Shown here piece by piece: positions 7,583-17,719 of a DNA stretch of 64,000 bases. The stretch spans positions 62,001 to 126,000 of the forward strand of contig NZ_JABFTT010000012.1 of NCBI RefSeq assembly GCF_021404465.1, in the 5' to 3' direction. The notes below the pieces were generated by a model. That model made no database searches and was not told the DNA's origin. It saw only the letters and a program-made list of their open reading frames with translations. The translations under genes and the position numbers were made by a program. Source of the DNA: Billgrantia zhangzhouensis. Its GTDB lineage: Bacteria; Pseudomonadota; Gammaproteobacteria; Pseudomonadales; Halomonadaceae. Positions within the stretch are counted from its first letter, which is position 1; each line of letters begins with the position of its first letter.

Positions 7583-9757
7583 GTGAACACAGCCCCACCT
7601 TCCCTTCGCCCTGGCACCGTTGCCACGCGCATTGGTCCTGTTTGCCTGATCGCCTCGTGTGTGCTTTTGGCCGGCTTGCCCATAGCGGGCCTTGGTGCCG
7701 AGGAACTGGCGAGCGGTTCCGAGTACGAGCTTGAAGAGATCACGGTCCTGGGTACGCGCGAGAGGGCCTATCGCGATGTGGTGGCACCCACGGCCAACAA
7801 GAGCGATACCCTGGTCAAGGAAACGCCTTTTTCCATCCAGACCGTGACCCGTGAGCTGATCGAGGATCGTGGCGTTACTACCTTCGGCGAGGCGGTGCGT
7901 ACCGTGCCCGGCGTTACGCCGCAGGTCGGCTGGGGTGGCAGTAATGACCGCTTTCGCCTGCGCGGCTTTGCCACCACAGCGAACCTGAAGAACGGTTTTC
8001 GCCGCAGCGTATTCGCGCCGGTCGACGAGTTGGTGAACATCGAGCAGATCGAGGTACTGAAGGGACCTGCTTCGGCGCTGTATGGGCGCTTCGAACCAGG
8101 CGGGGTGGTCAACCTGGTGACCAAGCAGCCCCAGGAGGAGGCACAAACGCGCTTAGACCTGACCGGCGGTCGTTACGACTTCTATCGAGGTACTTTCGAC
8201 AGTACGGGGCCATTGAGCGATACCGTCAGCTACCGGGTCACGGGGGCGTGGCAGGACAACCGCAGCTTTCGCGACTTCGTGAATGCCGAAAGCCAGTTCA
8301 TCTCGCCGGTCGTGCAGTGGCAGCCTTCGCCACAAACCACGCTGACCGCTGAGCTGGAATTGGGGCGGCGCGATTCTGCATTCGACCGGGGTTTCGGCAA
8401 TAGTCCGTTGTTCCTCGAGGTGCCGATTCACCGCAACTATGCCGAGCCCGACACCCGCCTGGAGAATGAGAGTGCGCTGGCTTCCGTGGTGCTGGAGCAT
8501 GGTTTCGAGAACGGCTGGGAGCTGCGCAGCGGGATGCAGGCGTCGTGGGCGCGCACCGATGCGCTGTGGTATCCCTACGGCTTCAACCCGATCAGCGGCG
8601 CCGATACGGACGACCCGCAGGTCAATCGTCGCCGACAGCGCAGCGTCGACGAGCAGACCGACGCCTCGCTGATGGCGGAGGTGTCGCGCCGTTTCGACAT
8701 GGGGGCAGTGGAACACCGCGTGCTGCTGGGCGCCGACTACAACTACGATGAGTGGGACTTCGAGGCCTACGCTTTCCTCGGCCCAGGGGGCTTCCCGGTC
8801 AACCTGCCGATCAGCCTGTACGCCCCGGTGCATGGCCAGGCGCCGGGCGGCCCGCTGGAGCCCTACGATGCATCGAGTTATGACAGCCACAACGTAGGCT
8901 TGTACCTGCAGGACGAGTTGCAGCTCGGCAGCCATTGGCGGCTGCTGCTGGGCGGTCGCTTCGACCGTTCGCGCAGCGGCGCCCGGGCCGAGTACCTGCC
9001 GGTGGAGGGGCGCCTGACGCGCACCGACGAGGCGTTCTCGCCGCGCGTGGGCCTGACCTGGACACCCAGCGAGGAGGTCTCGCTGTACGCGAGCTGGGCG
9101 CAATCCTTCCTTACCGAGCCCTTCAACGGCATGCTGCGCGAAGGCAGCCTGCCCTCACCCTCAAGAGGGCGGCAAACCGAGGTGGGTGCCAAGTTCAGCC
9201 TGCTCGATGGGCGCCTGGAGCCCACCCTGGCGCTGTTCGACCTCCGCCGTCGCAACGGTGTGGTCTCCGACCCGGACGACTTCAATTACGTGATCCAGGT
9301 TGGCGAGCAGCGCAGCCGCGGATGGGAACTGGACGTACCCTACGCCGTAACGTCGCAGTGGCGGCTGCTGGCCAGCTATACGGAGCTCAAGGCCGAGATC
9401 AGCGAGGACAGCGATCCTGAGCTTGTCGGCAATCTGATCGCCAATGCACCGCGCAGCTCCGCCAGCTTATGGTCCACCTACGATTTTGCCGGGCAGGCCT
9501 CGGGGCTCAGCGTGGGCCTTGGTGCCATCTACGTGGGAGCGCGCCAGGCCAACACCGCCAACAGCTTCGAGCTGCCTTCCTACACGCGCTGGGATGCCAA
9601 TGCGATCTATCGCTTCGGTGAGCAGCAGCGTTACCGGGTGCAACTGATGGTTCAGAACCTAGGCGACAAGCGCTACTACGATTCCGGTGGCTCGTTCGTG
9701 CCCACCTTCCCCGGTGCGCCGCGCAGCGTTTTCGCCACCTTCGGCATGACGTTCTGA
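7583..9757 (+). CDS. TonB-dependent outer-membrane receptor, siderophore type, probably for zinc or a zincophore
   Basis: I take GTG 7583 as the start because AAGGA lies 6 bases before it and a signal peptide follows, giving 724 residues. The order is signal sequence, a TonB-box-like stretch (YELEEITVLGTRE), a plug domain (KETPFSIQTVTRELIEDRG and the VLKGPASALYGRFEPGGVVN motif) and a 22-strand barrel ending in Phe (FATFGMTF). The fold is that of ferric-siderophore receptors, but the Zur box just upstream argues for zinc. A precedent is CntO/ZrmA of Pseudomonas, a siderophore-type receptor under Zur that imports a zinc metallophore. No metallophore synthesis genes are seen here, so it may take up free zinc or another organism's chelate. 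Its 3' end overlaps the convergent AraC gene by 82 bases. Confidence 0.9.
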   Translation: MNTAPPSLRPGTVATRIGPVCLIASCVLLAGLPIAGLGAEELASGSEYELEEITVLGTRERAYRDVVAPTANKSDTLVKETPFSIQTVTRELIEDRGVTTFGEAVRTVPGVTPQVGWGGSNDRFRLRGFATTANLKNGFRRSVFAPVDELVNIEQIEVLKGPASALYGRFEPGGVVNLVTKQPQEEAQTRLDLTGGRYDFYRGTFDSTGPLSDTVSYRVTGAWQDNRSFRDFVNAESQFISPVVQWQPSPQTTLTAELELGRRDSAFDRGFGNSPLFLEVPIHRNYAEPDTRLENESALASVVLEHGFENGWELRSGMQASWARTDALWYPYGFNPISGADTDDPQVNRRRQRSVDEQTDASLMAEVSRRFDMGAVEHRVLLGADYNYDEWDFEAYAFLGPGGFPVNLPISLYAPVHGQAPGGPLEPYDASSYDSHNVGLYLQDELQLGSHWRLLLGGRFDRSRSGARAEYLPVEGRLTRTDEAFSPRVGLTWTPSEEVSLYASWAQSFLTEPFNGMLREGSLPSPSRGRQTEVGAKFSLLDGRLEPTLALFDLRRRNGVVSDPDDFNYVIQVGEQRSRGWELDVPYAVTSQWRLLASYTELKAEISEDSDPELVGNLIANAPRSSASLWSTYDFAGQASGLSVGLGAIYVGARQANTANSFELPSYTRWDANAIYRFGEQQRYRVQLMVQNLGDKRYYDSGGSFVPTFPGAPRSVFATFGMTF

Positions 9758-10563
9758 TTGCTGGCGGCGTTAACCGCTTGGCTGGGTATCGGCGTGCGGG
9801 ATGAGGCCACGAATATGGAGGGTGGCTGCCCTAGTGCTTTGCGAAACATGGTGGAGAAGGCGCTGGGGCTGTCGTAGCCCAGCTCCAGAGCGACGGCAGT
9901 GATCGAGACACCCGCGGTGAGCTTGGGCAGTGCCGCCAGCAGACAGGCCTGCTGGCGCCAGGCACTGAATGACAGCCCCGTCTGCTGTTTGAAAAAGCGG
10001 GAGAAGCTGCGCGGGCTCTTGTTCAGACGTTGCGACCATTCGGCGGAGGATGCCTGGATGCTCGGCTGTTGTAGAAACATCGTGCACAGTCGTGCCAACC
10101 CAGGATCGCAGGGCAAGGGGGCAAAGAGCGGCAGGGTAGCTGCGTCGCGTAGCTCGTGCAGAATGAGCCGTATCAGGGCACCGTCGCGGCCGGTTTCATC
10201 GTAGCCGGCGGGCACCTCGGCGGAAGCGAGCAGCAACTGATGGAGCAGTGGACCTACCACCAGGACCTCGCAGTGCTGGACGAGACGCGGTGCGGCCTGT
10301 GGTTCGATATAGAGGCTGCGTGTGCTGACACCCAGCATGCGCACACGATGCGGTTTTTCGGCGGGAATCCACACTCCGCTGTAGGGTGGCACGACCCAGG
10401 TGCCGTCGTTGGTGCTGACCTCCATCAGCCCCGTCATGCCGTAGAGAAACTGGGCGCGCCGATGGGTATGGGTGTCGAGCAGGGTGCCGTGCGGGTAATC
10501 GGTGCCAATGGCGAGTACTTCACGGGGTGTGGCATCCACGCTGCTCAGGGCAATGTTGCGCAT
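9676..10563 (-). CDS. AraC-family regulator with N-terminal cupin domain (NimR-like)
   Basis: The 295-residue protein has an AraC-type cupin sensor (DTHTHRRAQFLYGMTG, VVPPYSGVWIPAEKPHRVRM, residues about 30-80) and a C-terminal two-helix-turn-helix domain (LNKSPRSFSRFFKQQTG and ALELGYDSPSAFSTMFRK, about 170-250). A roughly 40-residue tail follows, read through DNA antisense to the end of the receptor gene. The layout resembles NimR, which controls a divergent metal or drug exporter. The regulator is divergent from a TSUP permease 110 bases away, with a perfect inverted repeat between them. It probably controls that permease. The inducer is unknown. Confidence 0.88.
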   Translation of the reverse strand: MRNIALSSVDATPREVLAIGTDYPHGTLLDTHTHRRAQFLYGMTGLMEVSTNDGTWVVPPYSGVWIPAEKPHRVRMLGVSTRSLYIEPQAAPRLVQHCEVLVVGPLLHQLLLASAEVPAGYDETGRDGALIRLILHELRDAATLPLFAPLPCDPGLARLCTMFLQQPSIQASSAEWSQRLNKSPRSFSRFFKQQTGLSFSAWRQQACLLAALPKLTAGVSITAVALELGYDSPSAFSTMFRKALGQPPSIFVASSRTPIPSQAVNAASNQNVMPKVAKTLRGAPGKVGTNEPPES

Positions 10564-10576
10564 GGCGACTCCATGG

Positions 10577-10621
10577 TGGCCAACTTACGAGCATTATTGG
10601 CATATCCGCGAAAGTTGGCCA
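10577..10621. promoter_or_regulatory. Perfect inverted repeat in the araC/TSUP divergent intergenic region
   Basis: TGGCCAACTT at 10577-10586 and AAGTTGGCCA at 10612-10621 are exact inverted copies separated by 25 bases. They lie between the ATG of the AraC regulator (10563) and that of the permease (10674). The arrangement fits a dimeric AraC-family operator serving both promoters. The spacing is too long for a terminator, and no T-run follows. Confidence 0.7.
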
Positions 10622-10673
10622 GCGGCATCACGGCTTATCCTGCGCTCTCGTTCGTTCTGCCGGGAGCTCCTTC

Positions 10674-11483
10674 ATGTATCTCTTGCTGTTCCTGTTCGGC
10701 GGGCTGGCGGGGGTGACTACCATCCTGTTCGGGTTTGGTGGTGGCTTCGTCGTCGTGCCCTTGCTGTACGCTTTGCTGACCGCTGCCCATGGTGCGGACA
10801 GCCCCGTTGGGCTGGTAGCCATGCAGATCGCCGTGGCGACCTCAACCGGTGTCATGGTTATCGCCGCCTCGTTGGCCACGTGGCGCCACCATCGGGCCCG
10901 AGCGCTCGAATGGAGACCGCTGTGGCCCTTGGCCGGTTACGTTGCCGTGGGAGCCATCATCGGTGCTTCTGCCGCTATCTCGCTGCGCGGTGACTGGGTG
11001 CGCTGGGCCTTCGTCATGTATCTGGCGATCACGATTCTCGATGGTGTCTTTCGGCCCGGGTTCTTGTCTGGCCAGAACGGTAGGGCCAGAGCCATGTCGC
11101 GAGGCGTGACGGCTGGAGCGGGTCTGCTGATAGGTAGCGTGGCGGCTTTTCTTGGCGTTGGAGGGAGTGTCATGACGGTGCCGTTGTTGCGACGCCGGGG
11201 CACAACCATGGTGCAGGCGACCGGTCTGGCCAATCCCCTTACGCTGCCGATGGCACTGGTCGGCACGGCGACCTATGTGCTGCTGGCCTGGGACAGGAGC
11301 GAGACCCTGGGACCTTGGCACGCGGGCTACATCGATCTGCGGGCTTTTCTGGTTCTGGTGATCGGCTCATGGTTAGGTATCAGGCTGGCAGCTCCCCTCA
11401 TTGGCCGCATCCCGGACCGCCTGCACGCCAAGGCCTATCTCGTCCTGCTGGCCTGCGCTCTGATAGTGATGGTGGTGGTATAG
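10674..11483 (+). CDS. TSUP-family permease (sulfite exporter TauE/SafE family)
   Basis: From ATG 10674 (GGAG 8 bases before) the protein has 269 residues and about eight membrane spans, in two repeated halves. Each half opens with a glycine-rich motif: GFGGGFVVVPLLYALL near residue 18 and FLGVGGSVMTVPLLRRRG near 157. These are typical of TauE/SafE. Family members move sulfite, sulfoacetate, thiosulfate or other small anions across the inner membrane. The substrate here is unknown. The divergent AraC regulator and shared inverted repeat imply specific induction. Although inside the zinc island, it has no Zur box of its own, so a zinc role is not supported. Confidence 0.88.
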   Translation: MYLLLFLFGGLAGVTTILFGFGGGFVVVPLLYALLTAAHGADSPVGLVAMQIAVATSTGVMVIAASLATWRHHRARALEWRPLWPLAGYVAVGAIIGASAAISLRGDWVRWAFVMYLAITILDGVFRPGFLSGQNGRARAMSRGVTAGAGLLIGSVAAFLGVGGSVMTVPLLRRRGTTMVQATGLANPLTLPMALVGTATYVLLAWDRSETLGPWHAGYIDLRAFLVLVIGSWLGIRLAAPLIGRIPDRLHAKAYLVLLACALIVMVVV

Positions 11484-11510
11484 GTATGCTGCCATTCAGC
11501 AAGAGGGAAA

Positions 11511-11534
11511 GCGGGCCGGCGCTTGCCGGCCCGC
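11511..11534 (-). terminator. Rho-independent terminator of the aztCD operon
   Basis: GCGGGCCGGC and GCCGGCCCGC pair perfectly over 10 bp around a GCTT loop. Read on the minus strand, the stem is followed by TTTCCCTCTT, which suits termination of aztD, whose stop is 13 bases upstream. It may also stop the convergent permease transcript. Confidence 0.8.
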
Positions 11535-11546
11535 CCTAGGCAGCCT

Positions 11547-12848
<1,302 letters not shown>

Positions 12849-12900
12849 TCTTGAACTCCTTGGTTTGGGTGACGAAATGCAGGCTGACGGGGCGACGGTT

Positions 12901-13839
12901 TTAATCGGAAGCCAGAACTCTGCTGAGCGTGGTGGCGTTGTGGCGCATCAGCTCTACGTAGGTGGAGGCAGGGCCGTCCGGCGCGGACAGCGCATCCGAG
13001 TAGAGCGTGCCGCCGAGAGTCAGGCCGGCTTCGTCGGCGATCTGCTCGACCAGGCGCGGGTTGGAGATGTTCTCGGCGAAGACTCCGGCGGCGCGCTGTT
13101 CGCGAATGCCATCGATGAGGCTGGCAACGTCCGCGGCGGTGGCTTCGGCCTCAGTGGAAAGCCCCTGCGGAGCAAGGAACACCACACCGTATTCGTCTTC
13201 GAAGTAGCGGAAGGCGTGGTGTGACACCACGGCCACGCGACGCCCCTCGGGTATGGCGGCGATGGCCTGGCCGACCTCCTTGTGGAGGTCATCCAGTATC
13301 GCCAGGTAGGCGATGGCATTCTGGGTGTAAAGAGGACAGCCGTTTTCGTCCGCTTCGCAGAAGGCGCTGGCAATGTTCTCTACATACACCTTGGCGTTGG
13401 CCACCGACTGCCAGGCATGGGGATCGAAGGGAGCTTCGTGGAAGACGGCGTGATCGCCATAGAAGTGATAATGACCACCCTCCGGGTCGCGCAGGATGTC
13501 GGCACCCTCGGTCAGTGCGATGGTTTTCCCCGTGGTGCCGCTTGCCTCGATGAGCCGCGTGAGAAAGCCTTCGAACATCAGGCCATTGGTCAGCACGACA
13601 TCGGCGCGGGCCAGTGCCATGGCGTCGGCGGGCCTGGGCTCGTAGACATGTGCGTCGGCATTTGGGCCTACTATGGTATGCAGCTCGATCCGCTCGCCGC
13701 CGACCTGCTGGGCAAAGTCGCCGATGATCGAGAAGGTCGCCACGACCTTGAGTCTCTCCTCGGCTTGCACTGTGAAAAGTAGCTGAAGCCACAGTAGGGT
13801 CAGGCCTGCAACAAGGGCGAGCTTCCTCGCTCTGGACAT
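12901..13839 (-). CDS. aztC: Zinc ABC transporter solute-binding protein (cluster 9 family, AztC-like)
   Basis: ATG 13839 is chosen because GGAGGA precedes it and a signal peptide follows (residues 1-26, ending TVQAEE), giving 312 residues. The cluster 9 metal-binding fold is clear: KVVATFSIIGDFAQQVGG at the start, then GPNADAHVYEPRPADA with the first ligand His. A flexible loop HYHFYGDHAVFHEAPFDPHAW holds more His, and VVSHHAFRYFEDEYG supplies further ligands. It captures zinc in the periplasm for an ABC importer. The adjacent aztD identifies the AztC type. No permease or ATPase gene of the cluster is in the window, so the membrane partner is elsewhere. The Zur box lies about 100 bases upstream. 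Confidence 0.9.
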   Translation of the reverse strand: MSRARKLALVAGLTLLWLQLLFTVQAEERLKVVATFSIIGDFAQQVGGERIELHTIVGPNADAHVYEPRPADAMALARADVVLTNGLMFEGFLTRLIEASGTTGKTIALTEGADILRDPEGGHYHFYGDHAVFHEAPFDPHAWQSVANAKVYVENIASAFCEADENGCPLYTQNAIAYLAILDDLHKEVGQAIAAIPEGRRVAVVSHHAFRYFEDEYGVVFLAPQGLSTEAEATAADVASLIDGIREQRAAGVFAENISNPRLVEQIADEAGLTLGGTLYSDALSAPDGPASTYVELMRHNATTLSRVLASD

Positions 13840-13941
13840 GCGTAATCCTCCATCAAGCGGCACTATGAGTCGTCTCGGGTCAGCGACTGAAAGCAAGGTG
13901 CTAAGGACGGCACGGTGGTTGGCAACCATCGCAAATCAAGA

Positions 13942-13960
13942 TTTGTTATGTTATATCATT
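13942..13960. promoter_or_regulatory. Zur-like box in the divergent aztC / COG0523 GTPase intergenic region
   Basis: The core GTTATGTTATATCA (13945-13958) matches the Zur consensus GTTATAnTATAACA at 12 of 14 positions, counting the n as a match. It lies between aztC (starts 13839) and the GTPase (starts 14039), so one site can control both directions. It differs from the box at 15151 at only 3 of 19 positions. Confidence 0.8.
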
Positions 13961-14038
13961 GTTTGTATGAGAACAACGCGATCGCATCCCACGTGGGGCG
14001 GTCTCGTTGGTTCGCTCCCCCCCGATACGGTGTTGCCC

Positions 14039-15121
14039 ATGAGTCCAGATACCCACGACTTGATACCCGTTACCGTGCTGACCGGCTTTCTCGGTAGCGG
14101 CAAGACCACGTTGCTCAATCGTCTTGTCCAACAGCCCGTCATGAAGGATGCGCTGGTGGTGATCAACGAGTTCGGCGACATCGGGCTCGATCACCGCCTG
14201 GTAGCCGAAGGTGATGAACATACCGTGGTGGAGATGAGCAGCGGTTGCCTGTGCTGCACCATTCGTGGTGATCTGAGCCGCACCATACAGCGGACTTTCG
14301 ATGCGATAGAGCGCGCAGGTGGTGAGCCCTTTTCGCGCGTCATCATCGAAACCACTGGGCTCGCCGATCCGGCCCCCATTCTTCACACCCTGATGACCGA
14401 CTATTGGCTGGCACATCGCTTGGTGCTGGATGGTGTGATCTGCCTGGTGGATGCCGCCAGCGGCATCTCGACGCTCAATGCCCATCGTGAGTCACAGCGT
14501 CAGGCGGCCATCGCCGACCGGCTGTTGATCACCAAGGCCGATCTAGTGGATGGGGCGCGGCTGTCACGGCTTGCCAGCCATTTGGCCCGGATCAATCCGG
14601 CTGCCGAGCAATTGCAGGTGAGTCATGGCGAGATTGCGGCCGAACAGCTCACCGGGAAGGGCCTCTCGGCACAGGGCCGGCAGGCGAACCATTGGTTGAG
14701 CGCGGCCTCCTATGCCCAGGTCGCGCCTGTTATGGACACGATACAAGCGACTCCCGGCTCGCTGGTGTCGATGCTGTCGCCTCAATCCGGGCCGGTTCTC
14801 AGCCGTCATGGAGAACAGGTCCGCTCGTTCTGCTTCACCGTGGAGGAGCCCATCGCGCCAGAAGTCCTCGAGGACTGGCTGGACCTGCTGATGTCATTGC
14901 TGGGCGAGAAAATCCTGCGGGTGAAGGCCATCGTGAAGGTCGCTGGACGAGAGCAGCCGCTCGCACTGCATGGCGTGCAGCATATCTTCCATCCGCCAGA
15001 GCCGCTGCCGGTCGAGGCGTGCGCTGACGGCGTCTCGCGCTTCGTGTTCATCACGACCGGCGTGGCGCCGGAGGCAGTCTCGCGTCTGTTCGACTACTTC
15101 CAGCCTGCCCAGGCGCCCTGA
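14039..15121 (+). CDS. COG0523/CobW-family GTP-binding zinc metallochaperone (ZigA/ZagA type)
   Basis: Starting at ATG 14039 gives 360 residues beginning just before the conserved IPVTVLTGFLGSGKTTLL (Walker A). An upstream ATG at 13967 is only 6 bases past the Zur box and less likely. The COG0523 metal motif GCLCC lies in SSGCLCCTIRGDL near residue 79. NEFG, a Walker B-like ETTGLADPAP and the guanine-binding TKAD follow, and a CobW C-terminal domain fills the last ~110 residues. Zur-controlled members use GTP hydrolysis to deliver zinc to essential enzymes during starvation. The divergent aztCD and downstream folE2 support that role. A His-rich linker, common in the family, is absent. Confidence 0.92.
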   Translation: MSPDTHDLIPVTVLTGFLGSGKTTLLNRLVQQPVMKDALVVINEFGDIGLDHRLVAEGDEHTVVEMSSGCLCCTIRGDLSRTIQRTFDAIERAGGEPFSRVIIETTGLADPAPILHTLMTDYWLAHRLVLDGVICLVDAASGISTLNAHRESQRQAAIADRLLITKADLVDGARLSRLASHLARINPAAEQLQVSHGEIAAEQLTGKGLSAQGRQANHWLSAASYAQVAPVMDTIQATPGSLVSMLSPQSGPVLSRHGEQVRSFCFTVEEPIAPEVLEDWLDLLMSLLGEKILRVKAIVKVAGREQPLALHGVQHIFHPPEPLPVEACADGVSRFVFITTGVAPEAVSRLFDYFQPAQAP

Positions 15122-15150
15122 AGTCTGGCGCGGAAGACCCCTCGGCAAAT

Positions 15151-15169
15151 TTTGTTGTGTTGTATCAAT
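15151..15169 (+). promoter_or_regulatory. Weaker Zur-like box upstream of folE2
   Basis: TTTGTTGTGTTGTATCAAT matches the 13942 box at 16 of 19 positions and sits 31 bases before the folE2 ATG. Two of the changes replace A by G in the core, so affinity may be lower. It could give folE2 its own zinc-controlled promoter in addition to readthrough from the GTPase gene. Confidence 0.55.
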
Positions 15170-15199
15170 TCGACCTTCAACGCGTAAAGAGTCCCCCCG

Positions 15200-16108
15200 A
15201 TGAATCGGTTAGCACTGGAAGATATCGCCACGGCTCCCGCCTCTCGTCTCGGCACCTTGAGCTGGGTAGGGATGGAGAATATCGCCCTGCCGTTGCAGGT
15301 CGCCGGCCAAGGTGTCACCGGCTACGCCTCGGCGGGGGTCAGCCTGGACGATCCCACCGCGCGTGGCATTCATATGTCTCGCCTCTACCTGGCCCTGGCC
15401 GAACTCGAATCGCGCGAGCTTTCACTGGTACGCGTGGCGACGGTGCTGGATGCCTTTCTCGACAGTCATCAGGGCCTCTCGCATAGCGCCTTCCTCGATC
15501 TCAGCGGTGAGGCGATGCTCAAGCGTCCCGCGCTGATCAGCCCTCTGGCGGGCTGGAAGCGCTATCCCTTCGCCGTGCGCTGCCGGCGCGACGAGAAAGG
15601 CTTTCACGCCACGCTTGATCTCACGGTGGGTTACTCCTCCACCTGCCCTTGCTCGGCCGCCCTGGCGCGTCAGCTGATTCAACAGGCCTTCGACGAGGAC
15701 TTCACCGACATGCCGGTCAGCCGCGAGGCGGTGCGGGCTTGGCTCGGCAGTGAGCAGGGCATCCTGGCCACGCCCCACAGTCAGCGCAGTCAGGCGCACC
15801 TTTCGCTGCGCCTGGCAGACGGCCAGGACGAGCTGCCGCTGCTCGCGCTGGTGGATCGTGCGGAGCGTGCCTTGGGTACCGCACTGCAAACGGCGGTGAA
15901 ACGGATCGACGAGCAAGCCTTTGCCCTGGCCAACGGCCAGAACCTGATGTTCTGCGAGGACGCTGCGCGCCGCCTGCACCATGCCCTGCGCGAGCAGCCC
16001 GGTATCGATGGCTTTCGGCTGCGCGTGGTGCATGCCGAAAGCCTGCATGCTCACGACGCCGTGGCGCGCAGCGAGTGGAACTGGGGCGACGCAACAGAGG
16101 GCGTGTGA
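15200..16108 (+). CDS. folE2: GTP cyclohydrolase IB (FolE2), zinc-independent
   Basis: The 302-residue protein has the FolE2 signature [14 protein letters not shown] near residue 147, with the catalytic Cys, and a tunnelling-fold body. It makes 7,8-dihydroneopterin triphosphate from GTP, the first step of folate synthesis. It replaces the zinc-dependent FolE when zinc is scarce, because FolE2 can use manganese and other metals. Its place next to a COG0523 GTPase and behind a Zur-like box matches the known zinc-sparing response. Conserved [21 protein letters not shown] and the FCEDAARRL region near the C-terminus are intact. Confidence 0.96.
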   Translation: MNRLALEDIATAPASRLGTLSWVGMENIALPLQVAGQGVTGYASAGVSLDDPTARGIHMSRLYLALAELESRELSLVRVATVLDAFLDSHQGLSHSAFLDLSGEAMLKRPALISPLAGWKRYPFAVRCRRDEKGFHATLDLTVGYSSTCPCSAALARQLIQQAFDEDFTDMPVSREAVRAWLGSEQGILATPHSQRSQAHLSLRLADGQDELPLLALVDRAERALGTALQTAVKRIDEQAFALANGQNLMFCEDAARRLHHALREQPGIDGFRLRVVHAESLHAHDAVARSEWNWGDATEGV

Positions 16109-16196
16109 CGGAGCGCTCAGCGTTGGTTCCGGGCCGGTGGGCAACCCATGCTACCATGGGCGTTTCGGCGAACCTGACCGGCAAGAAGGATTGAAC

Positions 16197-16721
16197 ATGC
16201 CTTTACTCGATAGCTTTACCGTTGACCACACGATCATGGCCGCCCCGGCCGTGCGCGTCGCCAAGACCATGCAGTCGCCTTCCGGCGACACCATCACGGT
16301 GTTCGATCTGCGCTTCAACAAGCCGAACGAAGACATGATGGGTGAGAAGGGCATTCACACCCTGGAGCACCTGTTTGCAGGATTCATGCGCAATCACCTG
16401 AACGGCAAGGATGTCGAAATCATCGATATTTCACCGATGGGCTGTCGCACAGGGTTCTACATGAGCCTGCTGGGCAACCCCAGCGAGGAGCGTGTGAGTG
16501 AAGCATGGCTCGCGGCGATGCAGGACGTCTTGAACGTCAAGCGGATGGAAGACATCCCGGAGCTGAACGAGTACCAGTGCGGCACCTTCGTGATGCACTC
16601 CCTGGAAGAGGCGCAGGAGATCGCGCGGAGCATCATCGAGCGCGGTGTCGGGGTCAACAGGAACGAAGATCTTGCGCTGAGCGCCGAACGGTTGAAAGCG
16701 CTGGGCAACCCTGACGCATAG
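16197..16721 (+). CDS. luxS: S-ribosylhomocysteine lyase (autoinducer-2 synthase)
   Basis: ATG 16197 has AAGGA 6 bases before it and gives 174 residues, the normal LuxS length. The metal-binding HTLEH motif is near residue 54, the catalytic Cys lies in [10 protein letters not shown] near 83, and the third metal ligand is in [12 protein letters not shown] near 127. LuxS splits S-ribosylhomocysteine to homocysteine and DPD, the precursor of autoinducer-2, as part of the activated methyl cycle. It follows folE2 by 88 bases; whether it shares zinc control is not shown, and no box is visible directly before it. Confidence 0.97.
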   Translation: MPLLDSFTVDHTIMAAPAVRVAKTMQSPSGDTITVFDLRFNKPNEDMMGEKGIHTLEHLFAGFMRNHLNGKDVEIIDISPMGCRTGFYMSLLGNPSEERVSEAWLAAMQDVLNVKRMEDIPELNEYQCGTFVMHSLEEAQEIARSIIERGVGVNRNEDLALSAERLKALGNPDA

Positions 16722-16907
16722 GTCTGGATTCATGGAATACCAGCAACGCCATTGGGCCATGCGGGCCCCCTCGCTGCGATAATGCATTCTCGTCGCGGCG
16801 AGGGTGCGGTGGTGAGTGTCGGCCCAGGTTTCTCGTTACCCGCCTAATACGGCGCTACAGTAAACAACAGGAAGGCAACGAGGCGTCACGTAACGGGAGG
16901 GAGCAGG

Positions 16908-17681
16908 ATGGCATACCGCAACGTCGTACTAATCGCCTTGGCATTGGCTACTCTGGCCGGGTGTCGGGCCGAGGAGGTGCCGCTTCAGGCGAGCCAGCTG
17001 GATTACGAGGCCGTAGAGGCAAGTTTCATGGAGACGGATTGTCCAACGGAACACTGTGCCAAGGTGGAGGTGAGTGCACTGCACTTCCCCGCCTCGCCGG
17101 AGCTGAGCGAAGCGCTGCGCACACGGCTGCTGGTCATGGGACAGGGAATGACCGACAGCGAGACCGAGTGGCCGACTGACTCTTGGGAAGACTACTCTCA
17201 GGCTTTCTTCGAGCAGGCCAGGGAAGCGCGCCGGTTTTCTCCACATGGCGCCAGTCAGGCTCTGCTCGAGGCAAAAGTCATCTCCCGCCATGACGATCTG
17301 CTGATCATCGAACTGAATACTCATGTCTACCAGGCGGGCCAGGCCCACGGTATGCCGCTGACCGAGTTCATGGTAATTGACGAGAGTCTGGGGCAGGTCG
17401 TGACCCTCGATGACATGCTGCTCGACGATCAATACGAGGCCTTTCAGGCAGCGGTTGCCCGGGCCCATGTGCGCTGGCTCCGGGAGCAGGAACTGGGGGA
17501 CGATTTCGCCGCCGACTGGCCACTGAGCGAGAATCGCAACGTGGCGCCACTCGAGACGGCTTGGGCGGTCAAGTATAACGTCTATGAGATCGCTCCCTAT
17601 GCCGCTGGCCAGCCGGAGCTGCGCATTCCTCACGAGGAACTTGAAGGCGTCGCCGTGCCGCGCTATCTCGGTGGTCAATAG
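16908..17681 (+). CDS. DUF3298-type lipoprotein of unknown function
   Basis: The 257-residue protein begins with a lipoprotein signal (LALATLAGC, Cys at residue 19), so it is probably membrane-anchored in the periplasm. The body has a PdaC/DUF4163-like first half and a DUF3298-like second half (HVYQAGQAHGMPLTEFMVID and LDDMLLDDQYEAFQAAVARA). Such domains occur in RsiV and related extracytoplasmic proteins, where RsiV binds lysozyme. Binding to a cell-wall ligand is possible but unproven. A purine-rich GGGAGG precedes the ATG. The 186 bases before it show a loose hairpin (CCCTCGC/GCGAGGG) but no clear operator. Confidence 0.75.
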   Translation: MAYRNVVLIALALATLAGCRAEEVPLQASQLDYEAVEASFMETDCPTEHCAKVEVSALHFPASPELSEALRTRLLVMGQGMTDSETEWPTDSWEDYSQAFFEQAREARRFSPHGASQALLEAKVISRHDDLLIIELNTHVYQAGQAHGMPLTEFMVIDESLGQVVTLDDMLLDDQYEAFQAAVARAHVRWLREQELGDDFAADWPLSENRNVAPLETAWAVKYNVYEIAPYAAGQPELRIPHEELEGVAVPRYLGGQ

Positions 17682-17719
17682 AGCTGAGAAGTGACGATCC
17701 GGGCGAATGAGGAGATCCA

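Noticed and set aside
13838..14038. N-terminal extension of the COG0523 GTPase
   Set aside because: The extended frame would translate through the Zur box and aztC leader; family proteins begin just before the IPVTVLTGFLGSGKT block.
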